Source: Paracoccus fistulariae (GTDB lineage Bacteria; Pseudomonadota; Alphaproteobacteria; Rhodobacterales; Rhodobacteraceae). From it: a stretch of 64,000 nucleotides of DNA. The notes beneath the pieces are model-generated. The model worked only from the letters and a program-made list of their open reading frames with translations. It had not been told where the DNA came from and made no database searches. The position numbers and the translations under genes are program-made. Of the stretch, positions 8,232 to 17,196 are shown piece after piece (position 1 is the stretch's first letter; each line of letters opens with the position of its first letter). Location of the stretch: assembly GCF_028553785.1 (NCBI RefSeq), contig NZ_CP067136.1:2142001-2206000 (forward strand), written 5' to 3'.

Positions 8232-9011
8232 ATGGCCGATCACGGAACCCCATGCTGGTACGAATTGAACACAAGCGCAGGGAAACTGGCGGAACTGGGC
8301 GGTTTTTATGCCCGGATCTTCGGCTGGGCGATCTCTGATTCCGGGATGGAGGGCTTTACCTATCATCTGGCCCGGTCGGATGGCGATATGGTGGCGGGCC
8401 TGATGGAATTGCCCGCCGATGCCGGATGCGTCATGCCCTGCTGGATGATCTATTTCGCTGTCACGGATGCCGCTCAGACCGTCGCCGATGCCCGGGCCGC
8501 AGGCGCGACGGTCAAGCGCGATCTGGCCGAGATTCCCGGCACCGGCAGTTTCGCCATTCTGGCCGATCCGCAGGGCGCGGTCTTTGGCATTCTGCAACCC
8601 GAACCGATGGACTCCCCGGATCAGGGCAATGCCTTCGACCAGAAAAAGACCGGCCACGGCAATTGGAACGAGCTGATGAGCGCGGATCCGCAGGCGGGCT
8701 TCGACTTTTATGCCGGGCTGATGGGCTGGAGCCGGGGCGATGCGATGGACATGGGCGAGATGGGCACCTATCAGCTGCTGCGCCACGGTGATGCGGATAT
8801 CGGTGCGATCCAGCCGCTTGGGGATGCGCCCGTATCGGCCTGGCTGCCCTATTTCGGGGTCGATGGCAGCGTCGCGGACAAGATGGCAGATGTCACGGCG
8901 GCCGGCGGTCAGATCCAGCTTGGCCCGCAAGAGGTTCCCGGCCCCGCCTATATCGCCATCTGCACAGATCCGCAGGGCGCATGGTTCGCCATGGTCAGCC
9001 CGGAAAAATAG
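8232..9011 (+). CDS. Two-domain VOC (glyoxalase-like) protein
   Basis: A 259-residue protein with two vicinal-oxygen-chelate domains (about residues 5-120 and 135-255). Each has the pattern W-x-E-L then FY-x-x-x-F/M-G-W, and ends in DPQGA-x-F. The first half keeps CWYELNT and the second GNWNELMS, where metal ligands normally sit; His ligands are partly replaced, so activity is uncertain. Members include glyoxalases, antibiotic-resistance proteins and dioxygenases. AAGGAG lies 8 bases before the ATG at 8232. Being next to a DUF1428 gene and an HxlR regulator suggests a role in handling a reactive carbonyl or similar compound. Confidence 0.8.
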   Translation: MADHGTPCWYELNTSAGKLAELGGFYARIFGWAISDSGMEGFTYHLARSDGDMVAGLMELPADAGCVMPCWMIYFAVTDAAQTVADARAAGATVKRDLAEIPGTGSFAILADPQGAVFGILQPEPMDSPDQGNAFDQKKTGHGNWNELMSADPQAGFDFYAGLMGWSRGDAMDMGEMGTYQLLRHGDADIGAIQPLGDAPVSAWLPYFGVDGSVADKMADVTAAGGQIQLGPQEVPGPAYIAICTDPQGAWFAMVSPEK

Positions 9012-9053
9012 CGGCCGGGCCCCGCCCAAATCGAAAGCGACGTGAACGTCAAG

Positions 9054-9072
9054 CCTTGCATCAGGTGCAAGG
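9054..9072 (+). promoter_or_regulatory. 7-bp inverted repeat upstream of the DUF1127-like gene
   Basis: CCTTGCA at 9054-9060 and TGCAAGG at 9066-9072 form a perfect dyad with a 5-base centre. It lies about 100 bases upstream of the small gene at 9170, just before its likely promoter. It could be an operator or a small hairpin after the VOC gene; there is no T run, so a terminator is unlikely. Confidence 0.4.
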
Positions 9073-9091
9073 CGGATCTGCGACCTTGTGC

Positions 9092-9124
9092 CTTGTCCAG
9101 CCCCCGCCCCGGCCTCCATATAAC
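9092..9124 (+). promoter_or_regulatory. Candidate promoter for the DUF1127-like gene, RpoH-like
   Basis: CTTG at 9092-9095 and CCATATAAC at 9116-9124 are separated much as in sigma-32 (RpoH) promoters (CTTG ... CCAT-x-T). TATAAC also serves as a housekeeping -10, but its -35 spacing would be a poor 20 bases. In Rhodobacter, DUF1127 genes are known to be transcribed by RpoH-type sigma factors, which favours the first reading. Inferred from pattern only. Confidence 0.4.
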
Positions 9125-9169
9125 CACCAAGACAACAAGGCACCGCCGAGGAACACAAGGAGTTTCCAA

Positions 9170-9397
9170 ATGGCACAAAGCGCAACGCTGAATAATTCCG
9201 ATTTCGCCAATGGCGTCCTGTGGGGCTTCACCGCTCCGTTCCGCGCGATTGGCAGCTTTCTGGTAAGCCTGGCCGAGAACGGCCCGCGCATGCAGGCCGT
9301 CCGCCGCCTGAACGAAACCAGCGATGAAGAGCTGGCAGCACGCGGCCTGACCCGTGAAGGCGAAGTTCGCCGCATCTTCGGTCCGGCGATGTACTGA
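9170..9397 (+). CDS. DUF1127-like small protein
   Basis: A 75-residue protein with a hydrophobic N-terminal half (GVLWGFTAPFRAIGSFLVSL). The C-terminal motif RRLNETSDEELAARGLTREG resembles the DUF1127 L-x-x-x-S-D-x-E-L-A-x-x-G-L-T-R pattern. Arginine-rich DUF1127 proteins bind RNA and modulate stress and phosphate or carbon responses in Rhodobacter and Agrobacterium; this one is less basic than those. AAGGAG precedes the ATG at 9170, and a strong terminator follows 26 bases after the stop, so it is a single-gene transcript. Confidence 0.75.
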   Translation: MAQSATLNNSDFANGVLWGFTAPFRAIGSFLVSLAENGPRMQAVRRLNETSDEELAARGLTREGEVRRIFGPAMY

Positions 9398-9422
9398 TCG
9401 CGCCAGGACAGATCCTGTGACA

Positions 9423-9448
9423 AGGCCTGCCATCCGGCGGGCCTTTTT
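9423..9448 (+). terminator. Rho-independent terminator of the DUF1127-like gene
   Basis: A 9-bp GC-rich stem (9423-9431 with 9436-9444, one wobble pair) with a 4-base loop ATCC is followed by T residues at 9444-9448. It also lies just beyond the end of the convergent DMT gene at 9450. Confidence 0.85.
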
Positions 9449-9449
9449 G

Positions 9450-10397
9450 CTATCTGGCCGCAGGCTGTCTTATGGCGGCCCGCAGCGCCCTCCACAGCCG
9501 TCCGTCAATCGCCGCCAGCCCGACCCCGATCAGCGCCATGCCAAGGATCTGCCGCATGGAAAGCGTCTCGGACAGGAAGGCCGTGCCCAGACAGATCGCG
9601 CTGACAGGGATCAGAAAGGTGACCAGCAGCAGATTCGTGGCCCCCGCCGTGGCCAGAATGCGGAAATACAGCACATAGGCCAGCGCGGTCGACATTCCTG
9701 CCACGCCGATCAGCGCAAAGATCACCGGCGGGCCGGGCATCGCCAGCGTCCAGGGCCGGTCCACCACCAGCATCAGCGGCAGCAGGACCGCGCTTGAGGC
9801 CATCACCTGCCCCGTCGCCGTGGCCATTGGCGCAATTCCCATGGCCCGGAACCTGCGCCCGTAGATACCGGCCAAAGCATAAGACAGCGCAGCCGCCAGA
9901 CACATCAGCTGCGCCGTCACGTTCAGCCCCAGATGCCGCAGCGCACCGGGGCCGATCATGCAGGCCACCCCGGCAAAGCCGATCAGCACCCCCGCCAGCC
10001 GCCGCCCGGTCATCCTTTCGTCAGCGGTCAGAAGATGGGCGAAAATGACCGTGAAAAGCGGCGTCGATGCATTCAGGATCGACGCCACGCCCGAGGCGAT
10101 ATGCTGCTGCCCCCAGACGATCAGCGAAAAGGGAATCACGTTATTCAGCAGTCCCATGCCCAGAAACGCAGCCCAGACCGCCTTGCCCCGCGGCAGGCGT
10201 TGACCGCGCAGGCGCATGATCGCCAGCAGGATAAGGGCCGCCAGCACAACCCGCGCGACAACGACCGTAAAGACCGGCAATTCCCTCAGCGCGATATCGT
10301 TGAAAAAGAACGACCCGCCCCAGATGGCGGCCAGCGTCAGCAGCATGGCCCATTCATGGGCGGTCATCGGACGATGATATGTGGGTGATGACGACAT
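9450..10397 (-). CDS. EamA/DMT-family membrane transporter
   Basis: A 315-residue inner-membrane exporter with two EamA repeats (about residues 12-145 and 158-290) and ten hydrophobic helices. AIWGGSFFFNDIAL in helix 1 and the ATAGATNLLLVTFLIPV segment in the second repeat are typical. The start at 10397 has a perfect AAGGAGGT four bases upstream, which excludes the longer frame from 10469. It is distinct from the other DMT protein at 2258 (low similarity by eye). Substrate unknown. It is separated from the TRAP operon by that operon's terminator. Confidence 0.85.
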   Translation of the reverse strand: MSSSPTYHRPMTAHEWAMLLTLAAIWGGSFFFNDIALRELPVFTVVVARVVLAALILLAIMRLRGQRLPRGKAVWAAFLGMGLLNNVIPFSLIVWGQQHIASGVASILNASTPLFTVIFAHLLTADERMTGRRLAGVLIGFAGVACMIGPGALRHLGLNVTAQLMCLAAALSYALAGIYGRRFRAMGIAPMATATGQVMASSAVLLPLMLVVDRPWTLAMPGPPVIFALIGVAGMSTALAYVLYFRILATAGATNLLLVTFLIPVSAICLGTAFLSETLSMRQILGMALIGVGLAAIDGRLWRALRAAIRQPAAR

Positions 10398-10482
10398 GTG
10401 ACCTCCTTGCGATGCAGGGGAACATGCCGCAGTGCCGCCCGTCACGGGCACGCGTTTCGGGCGTCGCACCTGGCGGGCGATG

Positions 10483-10508
10483 AAAAAGGCCCGCCGGATC
10501 GGCGGGCC
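10483..10508 (-). terminator. Rho-independent terminator of the dctPQM operon
   Basis: On the minus strand an 8-bp perfect stem (10501-10508 with 10488-10495), loop of 5, is followed by five T residues (10487-10483). It starts only seven bases after the dctM stop codon. Confidence 0.9.
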
Positions 10509-10514
10509 TTCGGG

Positions 10515-11903
10515 TCATTTCACCAGAACCTCTGGTCCCATGATCTTGGTCGGTAACCAGGTCGAGATCCAGGGTACATAAGTAACCAGCAACAGGAAGA
10601 CGAACAGCACGACAAGGAACGGTGCCGAGGCCCGGACCACCCGCATGATCGACATCCCCGCCACGCCCGAGGTCACGAACAGGTTCAACCCGACCGGCGG
10701 CGTGATCATCCCGATCTCCATATTCACCACCATGATGATGCCCAGATGGATCGGATCGACGCCCAGTTCGATCGCAATCGGGAAGACCAGCGGCGCGACG
10801 ATCAGGATCAGGCCCGACGGCTCCATGAACTGGCCGCCGATCAGCAGGATCACATTGACGATGATCAGAAAGACGATCTTGTCGAAACCCGCATTCAGCA
10901 TCGCACCGGCAATATGCTGCGGGATCTGCTCATCGGTCAGGACATGTTTCAGGATCAGCGCATTGGCGATGATGAACATCAGGGTGATGGTCAGCTTGCC
11001 CGCCTCGTACAGCACATCGCGGGTGCCGGGATGGAAAAAGGCGGTGATCAGCGCCTGCGGCTTTTTCCACAGCGGAATACGCGTGTCGCCATCGCGCAGC
11101 GGCCCCATGTCGCGATAGATGAACAGCGCCACGATAAAGGCCCAGACAGAGGCCACGGCGGCGGCTTCGGTCGGGGTGAAGATCGCCTTGGTCACGCCCG
11201 GGATGCCGTAAAGCCCGACCATGATGATCACGATCAGCATCAGGCCCCAGAAGGCGTCCTTGAAACTGTCCCAGACCTCGCCCCAGCCACGCCACGGCTC
11301 TCGGGGCATGCCCTTCCAGATGGCAAAGAACAGGATCGTGGCCATCAGCATGCCGCCCGCCAGCAGGCCCGGAATGACGCCGGCCAGAAACATCCGCCCG
11401 ACCGAGACATCCGTGGCGCTGGCATAGACGACCATGACGATGGATGGCGGGATCAGGATGCCCAGCGTGCCCGCGTTACAGATCACGCCCGCCGCGAAAT
11501 CCTTGGTATAGCCGACCTGACGCATGGCCGCGATGACGATGGAACCGATGGCCACCACGGTCGCGGGTGACGATCCCGACAGGGCGGCAAACAGCATGCA
11601 GGCAAAGACGCCAGCAATGGCCAGACCACCCGGCAGGTGACCCACACAGGCGATGGAAAAGCGGATGATCCGCTGCGCCACGCCGCCCGTCGACATGAAG
11701 CTTGACGCCAGGATGAAGAAGGGAATGGCCAGCAGCGTGGCATGCCCCTCCATCGCGTTGTAAAGCGTCTGCGCAATCGAGGCCAGCGAGGTGTCGGAAA
11801 ACCACAGCAGGAACAGCGTCGAGGCCAGACCAAGCGAAATCGCGATCGGCACGCCCACCAGCATCAGCCCGATGATCAGCACGAATAGCAGAAGAACGTC
11901 CAT
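10515..11903 (-). CDS. dctM: TRAP transporter large permease subunit DctM
   Basis: A 462-residue polytopic protein of the DctM/TRAP-type large permease family with about 12-13 hydrophobic helices. Signatures seen are LAIPFFILASSFMSTGG, ALSGSSPATVVAIGS, GILIPPSI, GQFMEPSG and GMITPPVGLNLFV. It forms the Na+-driven translocation unit that takes substrate from the periplasmic DctP protein. It is the last gene of dctP-dctQ-dctM, four bases after dctQ, with a strong terminator directly behind it. Substrates are usually C4-dicarboxylates or other organic acids; sequence alone does not settle which. Confidence 0.95.
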   Translation of the reverse strand: MDVLLLFVLIIGLMLVGVPIAISLGLASTLFLLWFSDTSLASIAQTLYNAMEGHATLLAIPFFILASSFMSTGGVAQRIIRFSIACVGHLPGGLAIAGVFACMLFAALSGSSPATVVAIGSIVIAAMRQVGYTKDFAAGVICNAGTLGILIPPSIVMVVYASATDVSVGRMFLAGVIPGLLAGGMLMATILFFAIWKGMPREPWRGWGEVWDSFKDAFWGLMLIVIIMVGLYGIPGVTKAIFTPTEAAAVASVWAFIVALFIYRDMGPLRDGDTRIPLWKKPQALITAFFHPGTRDVLYEAGKLTITLMFIIANALILKHVLTDEQIPQHIAGAMLNAGFDKIVFLIIVNVILLIGGQFMEPSGLILIVAPLVFPIAIELGVDPIHLGIIMVVNMEIGMITPPVGLNLFVTSGVAGMSIMRVVRASAPFLVVLFVFLLLVTYVPWISTWLPTKIMGPEVLVK

Positions 11904-11907
11904 AGCC

Positions 11908-12588
11908 TTAGTCCTCGCGGTTCAAATGGCGGACATCTTCGATAGCGTCCTCGGCTTCATGGCTGACGATCAGGGTCTGACGTTCGCCCTTCCAGATCAT
12001 CCAGACCGCCTGCAGCAGGCGGAACAGCAACAGCGCAACCCCGATGGGCAGCACCATATAGGGGATCATCCGGGGCAGCTTTTCATAGGGTTCGCCCATA
12101 TTGAAAACATCGCCCATCCAGCCAAGAAAGGCGGGCATGGGGATCTGCTCTGTCTCGTAGAAGGCGCGGTCGCGGGTTTCGATGAAACCCGTCGGAAACC
12201 AGCGCCCGCTGGTCTGCTGCAAGCCCGCAAAGGGCGCCCAGTAATCCCAGGCGCCTTTCAGCAACAGCACCGCATAGAGGATGCAGAACGCCCCCGCAGT
12301 CAGCGCCAGAACGCGCCGGGCCGTCGGGGACAGCAGATTGATCACCGCATCGACGCCAAGATGCGCATTGATCTTGACGGCATGCGATATGCCCAGCAGC
12401 ACCAGCCAGGCGAACAGGGCCAGCGTCAGTTCCAGCCCCCAGATCAGCGAGCTTTGAAACACATAGCGCAGGACGACATTGACGAAGGTCAGGATCGTCA
12501 TCAGGCCCAATATGATGGCAATGGTGTTTTCTTCCAGGCGATTCACGAAATGGCCGACCGCGCCGCGCGGCTGATACCCGTGACTCAT
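11908..12588 (-). CDS. dctQ: TRAP transporter small permease subunit DctQ
   Basis: A 226-residue protein with four hydrophobic helices (about residues 20-45, 52-75, 90-115 and 185-205 in this numbering) and the DctQ motif region around LRYVFQSSLIWGLELTLALF. It is longer than a minimal DctQ of about 160-190 residues because of a loop of some 60 residues between helices 3 and 4 (AGLQQTSGRWFPTG to PYEKLPRMIP). That loop is typical of one dicarboxylate TRAP subfamily. The start at 12588 has a GGGAGGGAA tract upstream. It sits between dctP (63 bases) and dctM (4 bases). Confidence 0.9.
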   Translation of the reverse strand: MSHGYQPRGAVGHFVNRLEENTIAIILGLMTILTFVNVVLRYVFQSSLIWGLELTLALFAWLVLLGISHAVKINAHLGVDAVINLLSPTARRVLALTAGAFCILYAVLLLKGAWDYWAPFAGLQQTSGRWFPTGFIETRDRAFYETEQIPMPAFLGWMGDVFNMGEPYEKLPRMIPYMVLPIGVALLLFRLLQAVWMIWKGERQTLIVSHEAEDAIEDVRHLNRED

Positions 12589-12651
12589 GGCGCTTTCCCT
12601 CCCGCGCAAGGTCGACCGGCCCGCCTGCGGATGCAAACGGACCGGACCGGA

Positions 12652-13659
12652 TCAGTGCTTTTCGTTGATGGCCTGCGCCGCGTCGATATTTTCCTGACCG
12701 ACGCCATCGGCGAATTTTTCCCAGACGGGCTTCATCGCATCGACCCAGGCCTGGCGCTGTGCGTCGTCCAGTTCGCGGATCTCGCCGCCCGCATCCAGAA
12801 TGGCCTGACGGGCCTCTTGATCGACGTCATTCACGGCCGCGTTCCGCTCGGTCGTGACCTCATCGAGGATGGTCAGCATCTGGTCGCGCACATCGCCGTC
12901 CAGACCGTCCAGCCAGTCGGTCGAGGCGACCACCAGATAATCCAGAACGCCGTGGTTCGTTTCGGTGGTGCCGTCCTGAACCTCGTAGAATTTCTGGCCA
13001 TAGATATTGGCCCAGCTGTTTTCCTGACCGTCGACAACGCCGGTCTGCAGCGCGCCATAAACCTCGGCAAAGGCCATCGGCTGGGCGGTGGCGCCCAGAG
13101 CCTCGACCTGCGCGATCAGCACGTCGCTGGGCTGCACGCGGAATTTCAGGCCCTTGGCATCTTCGGGCGACAGCAAGGGCTTGTTGGCCGAAAACTGCTT
13201 CATGCCATTATGCCAGAACTGCAGACCGCTGAGGCCGCGGCGTTCCATGCTGCTTTTCATCGCCTGCCCGTCCTCGGAGGACTGGAACTCATCCACGGCT
13301 TCGATATTCTTGAACATGAAGGGCAGATCGAAGATCTGGAACACCTTGGTGAAGGTCTCGAATTTCGACAGGCTGGGCGCGCCCATCTGCACGTCGCCCT
13401 GCAGCATCGCCTCCAGCAGCGCATCGTCGTCATAGAGGGTCGAGTTCGGATAGACCTCGACGCACATCTTGCCTTCCATTTCGGCATTCACACGCTCGGC
13501 AAACAGGGCGGCAGCGATGCCCTTGGGGTGCTTATCGCTGTTGGTGACATGGCTGAACTTCACCACTTCCTCGCCGGCATCACAGCCTGCCGGATCCGCC
13601 AGCGCACCACCTGCCATCAGCGCCAGCCCGCAGGCGGCGGTTGCCAAAGTCTTTTTCAC
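12652..13659 (-). CDS. dctP: TRAP transporter periplasmic substrate-binding protein DctP (GTG start)
   Basis: A 335-residue protein with a clear Sec signal peptide (KKTLATAACGLALMAGGALA) and then a TRAP solute receptor domain. VKFSHVTNSDKHPKG, the LKFRVQPSDVLI region with the conserved carboxylate-binding Arg, and VYGALQTGVVDGQENSWANI are the DctP signatures. The start is GTG at 13659, with GGAGGAGA just upstream; the longer frame from 13797 would put about 46 residues before the signal peptide. First gene of the TRAP operon, divergent from valS with about 200 bases between. Confidence 0.93.
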   Translation of the reverse strand: MKKTLATAACGLALMAGGALADPAGCDAGEEVVKFSHVTNSDKHPKGIAAALFAERVNAEMEGKMCVEVYPNSTLYDDDALLEAMLQGDVQMGAPSLSKFETFTKVFQIFDLPFMFKNIEAVDEFQSSEDGQAMKSSMERRGLSGLQFWHNGMKQFSANKPLLSPEDAKGLKFRVQPSDVLIAQVEALGATAQPMAFAEVYGALQTGVVDGQENSWANIYGQKFYEVQDGTTETNHGVLDYLVVASTDWLDGLDGDVRDQMLTILDEVTTERNAAVNDVDQEARQAILDAGGEIRELDDAQRQAWVDAMKPVWEKFADGVGQENIDAAQAINEKH

Positions 13660-13861
13660 AGTATCTCCTCCCGAATGAGATATTCTTGCCGGATCATCGC
13701 GTCCGGCTTTCGTGCCCCGCAGTTTTCCGCAGATGCACGCACGAAAGCAAGAGATTATTGCGCCACCAGAGCGTGTCCCGCGCAGCCCGGAAGCCACAGC
13801 AAGGCTTGGCCTTTGCGCTGCGGTTCGCTAAGCCCTGTCCAAGCGATACGGGATCAAGACG

Positions 13862-16855
13862 ATGAGCATGGACAAGAGCTTTGACGCCAGCACCGCCGAA
13901 GCGCGGATTGCGGCAGAGTGGGAAAAGACGGGTGCCTTTGCCGCCGGGGCCAATGCCTCGCGCAGCGACACCTTTACCGTGATGATCCCGCCGCCGAACG
14001 TGACGGGCAGCCTGCATATCGGCCACGCGCTGAACAACACCTTGCAGGATATCCTGATCCGCTGGCACCGGATGCGCGGCTTTGACACGCTGTGGCAACC
14101 CGGTCAGGACCACGCGGGCATCGCCACCCAGATGGTCGTCGAACGCCAGATGGCCGAGCGTCAGGAACCCGGCCGACGCGACATCGGGCGCGAGGCTTTT
14201 GTCGACAAGATCTGGGCCTGGAAACAGGAATCCGGCGGCACGATCATGAACCAGCTGAAACGCCTTGGCGCCAGCTGCGACTGGTCGCGCAATGCCTTTA
14301 CCATGTCGGGCGCGCCCGGCGCCCCTGCGGGGGAAGAGGGCAATTTCCACGACGCCGTGATCCGGGTTTTCGTGGATCTCTATAACAAGGGGATCATCTA
14401 TCGCGGCAAGCGGCTGGTGAACTGGGATCCCCGCTTCGAAACCGCGATTTCCGATCTTGAGGTCGAGAACCGCGAGGTTCCGGGCCATATGTGGCATTTC
14501 AAATACCCGCTGGCCGGCGGCGAAACCTATGAATATGTCGAGCGTGACGCGGACGGCAATGTCACCCTGCGCGAGACGCGCGATTATATCTCCATCGCGA
14601 CGACGCGCCCCGAAACCATGCTGGGCGATGGCGCGGTGGCCGTGCATCCCGATGATGCCCGCTATGCGCCCATCGTCGGCAAGCTGGTTGAAATTCCGGT
14701 CGGACCCAAGGAATATCGCCGCCTGATCCCGATCATCACCGACGACTATCCCGATCCCGATTTCGGTTCGGGCGCGGTCAAGATCACCGGCGCGCATGAC
14801 TTCAACGATTACGGCGTCGCCACCCGGAACAATATCCCGCTTTACGCGCTGATGGATACCAAGGGCGCGATGCGCGCCGACGGTCTGTCTTATGCCGATA
14901 GCGCGCAGATCGCGACCCGCGCCGCGCGGGGCGAGGATGTGGGCGATGTCTCGAACGTCAATCTGGTGCCCGAGGATCTGCGCGGTCTGGATCGCTATGA
15001 CGCCCGCAAGCAGGTGATCGACCAGATCAATGCCGAAGGGCTGGCGGTGACCTATCTGCACAAGGAAATCGACCCCGAAACCGGCGCGGAGCATCTGGAA
15101 GAACGCCCGGTCGTCGAGGCCAAGCCGATCATGCAGCCCTTTGGCGACCGCTCGGGCGTGGTGATCGAGCCGATGCTGACCGATCAGTGGTTCGTGGATA
15201 CCGCGCGGATCGTCCAGCCCGCGATCGATGCCGTGCGCGACGGCCGCACCCAGATCCTGCCCGAGCAGCACAAGAAGGTCTATTTCAACTGGCTGGAAAA
15301 TATCGAACCCTGGACCATTTCCCGCCAGTTGTGGTGGGGGCACCAGATCCCGGTCTGGTATGACAACCGAGGCAACCAGTATTGCGCCGCTAGCTACGAT
15401 GAAGTTGTTGCCCAGGTTCGCAAACAATATGGCGCAGACGTCGAAATTGGCGAGCGCATCACGGACGACAATTTCACTATCGACGGCCATCGAAGAGAGC
15501 CCAATCCCAGCGAGAGTATGTTCGGCGATCCGCGCGGCGAACTAAAGACTACAAAGGTTGTGTTGGAACGCGATCCCGATGTGCTGGATACCTGGTTCTC
15601 GTCCGGCCTCTGGCCCATCGGCACGCTGGGCTGGCCCGAAGACACGCCGGAACTGCAGAAATATTTCCCGACCGATGTGCTGGTCACAGGCTTTGACATC
15701 ATCTTCTTCTGGGTCGCCCGGATGATGATGATGCAGCTTGAGGTGATGGGCGATATCCCCTTCCACACGGTCTATGTCCACGGGCTGGTGCGCGATGAAA
15801 AAGGCGCCAAGATGTCGAAGTCGAAAGGCAATGTCATCGACCCGCTGACGCTGATCGACGAATACGGCGCCGATGCGCTGCGCTTTACCCTGACCAGCAT
15901 GGCCGCGATGGGCCGTGACCCCAAGCTGGGGCCGAAACATGTCGAGGCGAACCGCAATTTCGTCACCAAGATCTGGAACGCCACGCGCTTTGCCGAAATG
16001 AAGGGCGTGCGCGGCGGCGGTCCGCGCCCCGATCCCAGCCACACCGTCAACCGCTGGATCATCGCCGAGGTCGCGCGCATCCGCATGGCCACGGATGAGG
16101 CGCTGGCGAGCTATCGCTTCAACGATGCAGCGACCGGGCTTTATGCCTTTGTCTGGGGCAAGGTCTGCGACTGGTATGTCGAATTCTCGAAACCGCTTTT
16201 CGATGGCGAATATGCCGATGAGACCCGCGCCACGATGGGCTGGGTGTTGGATCAGTGCTTTACCCTGCTGCATCCGATCATGCCCTTTGTCACCGAAGAG
16301 CTGTGGGCGCTGACCGGGGATCGCGGCAAGATGCTGGTCCATGGCGAATGGCCTGACTATGGCGCCGAACTGATCGATGCCGATGCCGACCGGCAGATGA
16401 ACTGGGTCATCGCGCTGATCGAGGCGATCCGCTCGGCGCGCGCGCAGATGGGCGTGCCCGCAAGCGCGCGACTGGATCTGATCGTGACCGAGGCTGATGA
16501 GGCTGCCCGCGCCGCGCTGACCGCTAATAGCCCGCTGATCGAACGTCTGGCGCGGGTGAATGCACCGCAGGATGGCGCGGCGGGCAAGGGCATGATTTCG
16601 GTCGCGGCCAGCAGTGCCAGCTTTGCCCTGCCCATCGGCGATGTGATCGACGTGGCCTCGGAAAGGGCGCGTCTGGAAAAGGCGCTGGCCAAGTCCGAAA
16701 AGGATGCAGGCGGGCTGCGCGGGCGGCTGTCCAATCCCAAATTCGTCGAGAATGCGGGCGAAGAGGTGGTCGAGGAAACCCGCGCCAAGCTGGCCGCGCT
16801 GGACGACGACCTGGCCCGGATCCGCGCCGCGCTGGCACAGTTGCAGGCCATGTGA
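13862..16855 (+). CDS. valS: Valyl-tRNA synthetase
   Basis: A 997-residue class I synthetase. [15 protein letters not shown] near residues 44-58 carries the HIGH motif, and [10 protein letters not shown] near residue 650 the KMSKS motif. The editing domain ([10 protein letters not shown]), DVLDTWFSS, the anticodon-binding domain (WNATRFAE) and the C-terminal coiled coil (from about residue 925) are in order. About residues 500-568 (15361-15565) are encoded by DNA with conspicuously different composition and codon choice, as if replaced or inserted by recombination (see findings). The reading frame is intact. The stop overlaps the start of the next gene in TGATG. Confidence 0.97.
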   Translation: MSMDKSFDASTAEARIAAEWEKTGAFAAGANASRSDTFTVMIPPPNVTGSLHIGHALNNTLQDILIRWHRMRGFDTLWQPGQDHAGIATQMVVERQMAERQEPGRRDIGREAFVDKIWAWKQESGGTIMNQLKRLGASCDWSRNAFTMSGAPGAPAGEEGNFHDAVIRVFVDLYNKGIIYRGKRLVNWDPRFETAISDLEVENREVPGHMWHFKYPLAGGETYEYVERDADGNVTLRETRDYISIATTRPETMLGDGAVAVHPDDARYAPIVGKLVEIPVGPKEYRRLIPIITDDYPDPDFGSGAVKITGAHDFNDYGVATRNNIPLYALMDTKGAMRADGLSYADSAQIATRAARGEDVGDVSNVNLVPEDLRGLDRYDARKQVIDQINAEGLAVTYLHKEIDPETGAEHLEERPVVEAKPIMQPFGDRSGVVIEPMLTDQWFVDTARIVQPAIDAVRDGRTQILPEQHKKVYFNWLENIEPWTISRQLWWGHQIPVWYDNRGNQYCAASYDEVVAQVRKQYGADVEIGERITDDNFTIDGHRREPNPSESMFGDPRGELKTTKVVLERDPDVLDTWFSSGLWPIGTLGWPEDTPELQKYFPTDVLVTGFDIIFFWVARMMMMQLEVMGDIPFHTVYVHGLVRDEKGAKMSKSKGNVIDPLTLIDEYGADALRFTLTSMAAMGRDPKLGPKHVEANRNFVTKIWNATRFAEMKGVRGGGPRPDPSHTVNRWIIAEVARIRMATDEALASYRFNDAATGLYAFVWGKVCDWYVEFSKPLFDGEYADETRATMGWVLDQCFTLLHPIMPFVTEELWALTGDRGKMLVHGEWPDYGAELIDADADRQMNWVIALIEAIRSARAQMGVPASARLDLIVTEADEAARAALTANSPLIERLARVNAPQDGAAGKGMISVAASSASFALPIGDVIDVASERARLEKALAKSEKDAGGLRGRLSNPKFVENAGEEVVEETRAKLAALDDDLARIRAALAQLQAM

Positions 16856-17178
16856 TGCGCTGGTTCGAACGCATCGCGCAGCGTCAGATGGATGCCGCCG
16901 CAGCGCGCGGCGATCTCAGCGGATTGCCGGGCGAGGGCAAGCCGCTGGACCGCGCAAGGCTGCGGGAAAGCACGGATGACGTTCTGCATCGGATGATGTC
17001 CGATGCAGGCTTCGTCCCGCCCGAAATCGCATATCAGAAAGAGGTCGAGGCCAAGCGCGCCATCCTGGCCCAGATCGAGGATGAGGACGAACGCAAGGCG
17101 CTGCAAAAGCAGATCGCCCTGCTGGAACTGAAGCGCGCCATGTCGGCCGATGCCCGGCGCGTCACGCGGCGCGGCTGA
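16855..17178 (+). CDS. DUF1992 / DnaJ-C28-like small protein
   Basis: A 107-residue protein starting [20 protein letters not shown]. It carries the DUF1992 hallmark DLSGLPGEGKPLD, then a FVPPEIAYQKEVE segment and a basic helical tail. The family is a conserved DnaJ-homologue-C28 domain of unknown role. The ATG at 16855 overlaps the valS stop codon (TGATG), so translation is likely coupled. It ends 18 bases before the convergent aminotransferase. Confidence 0.85.
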   Translation: MRWFERIAQRQMDAAAARGDLSGLPGEGKPLDRARLRESTDDVLHRMMSDAGFVPPEIAYQKEVEAKRAILAQIEDEDERKALQKQIALLELKRAMSADARRVTRRG

Positions 17179-17196
17179 GGCAAACGGCCGGTCCGC

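Noticed and set aside
11791..13884. 697-codon frame antisense to dctM/dctQ/dctP
   Set aside because: Spans three recognised genes on the other strand and shows no family motif.
13694..15490. 598-codon frame antisense to valS
   Set aside because: A compositional shadow; valS is unambiguous on the plus strand.
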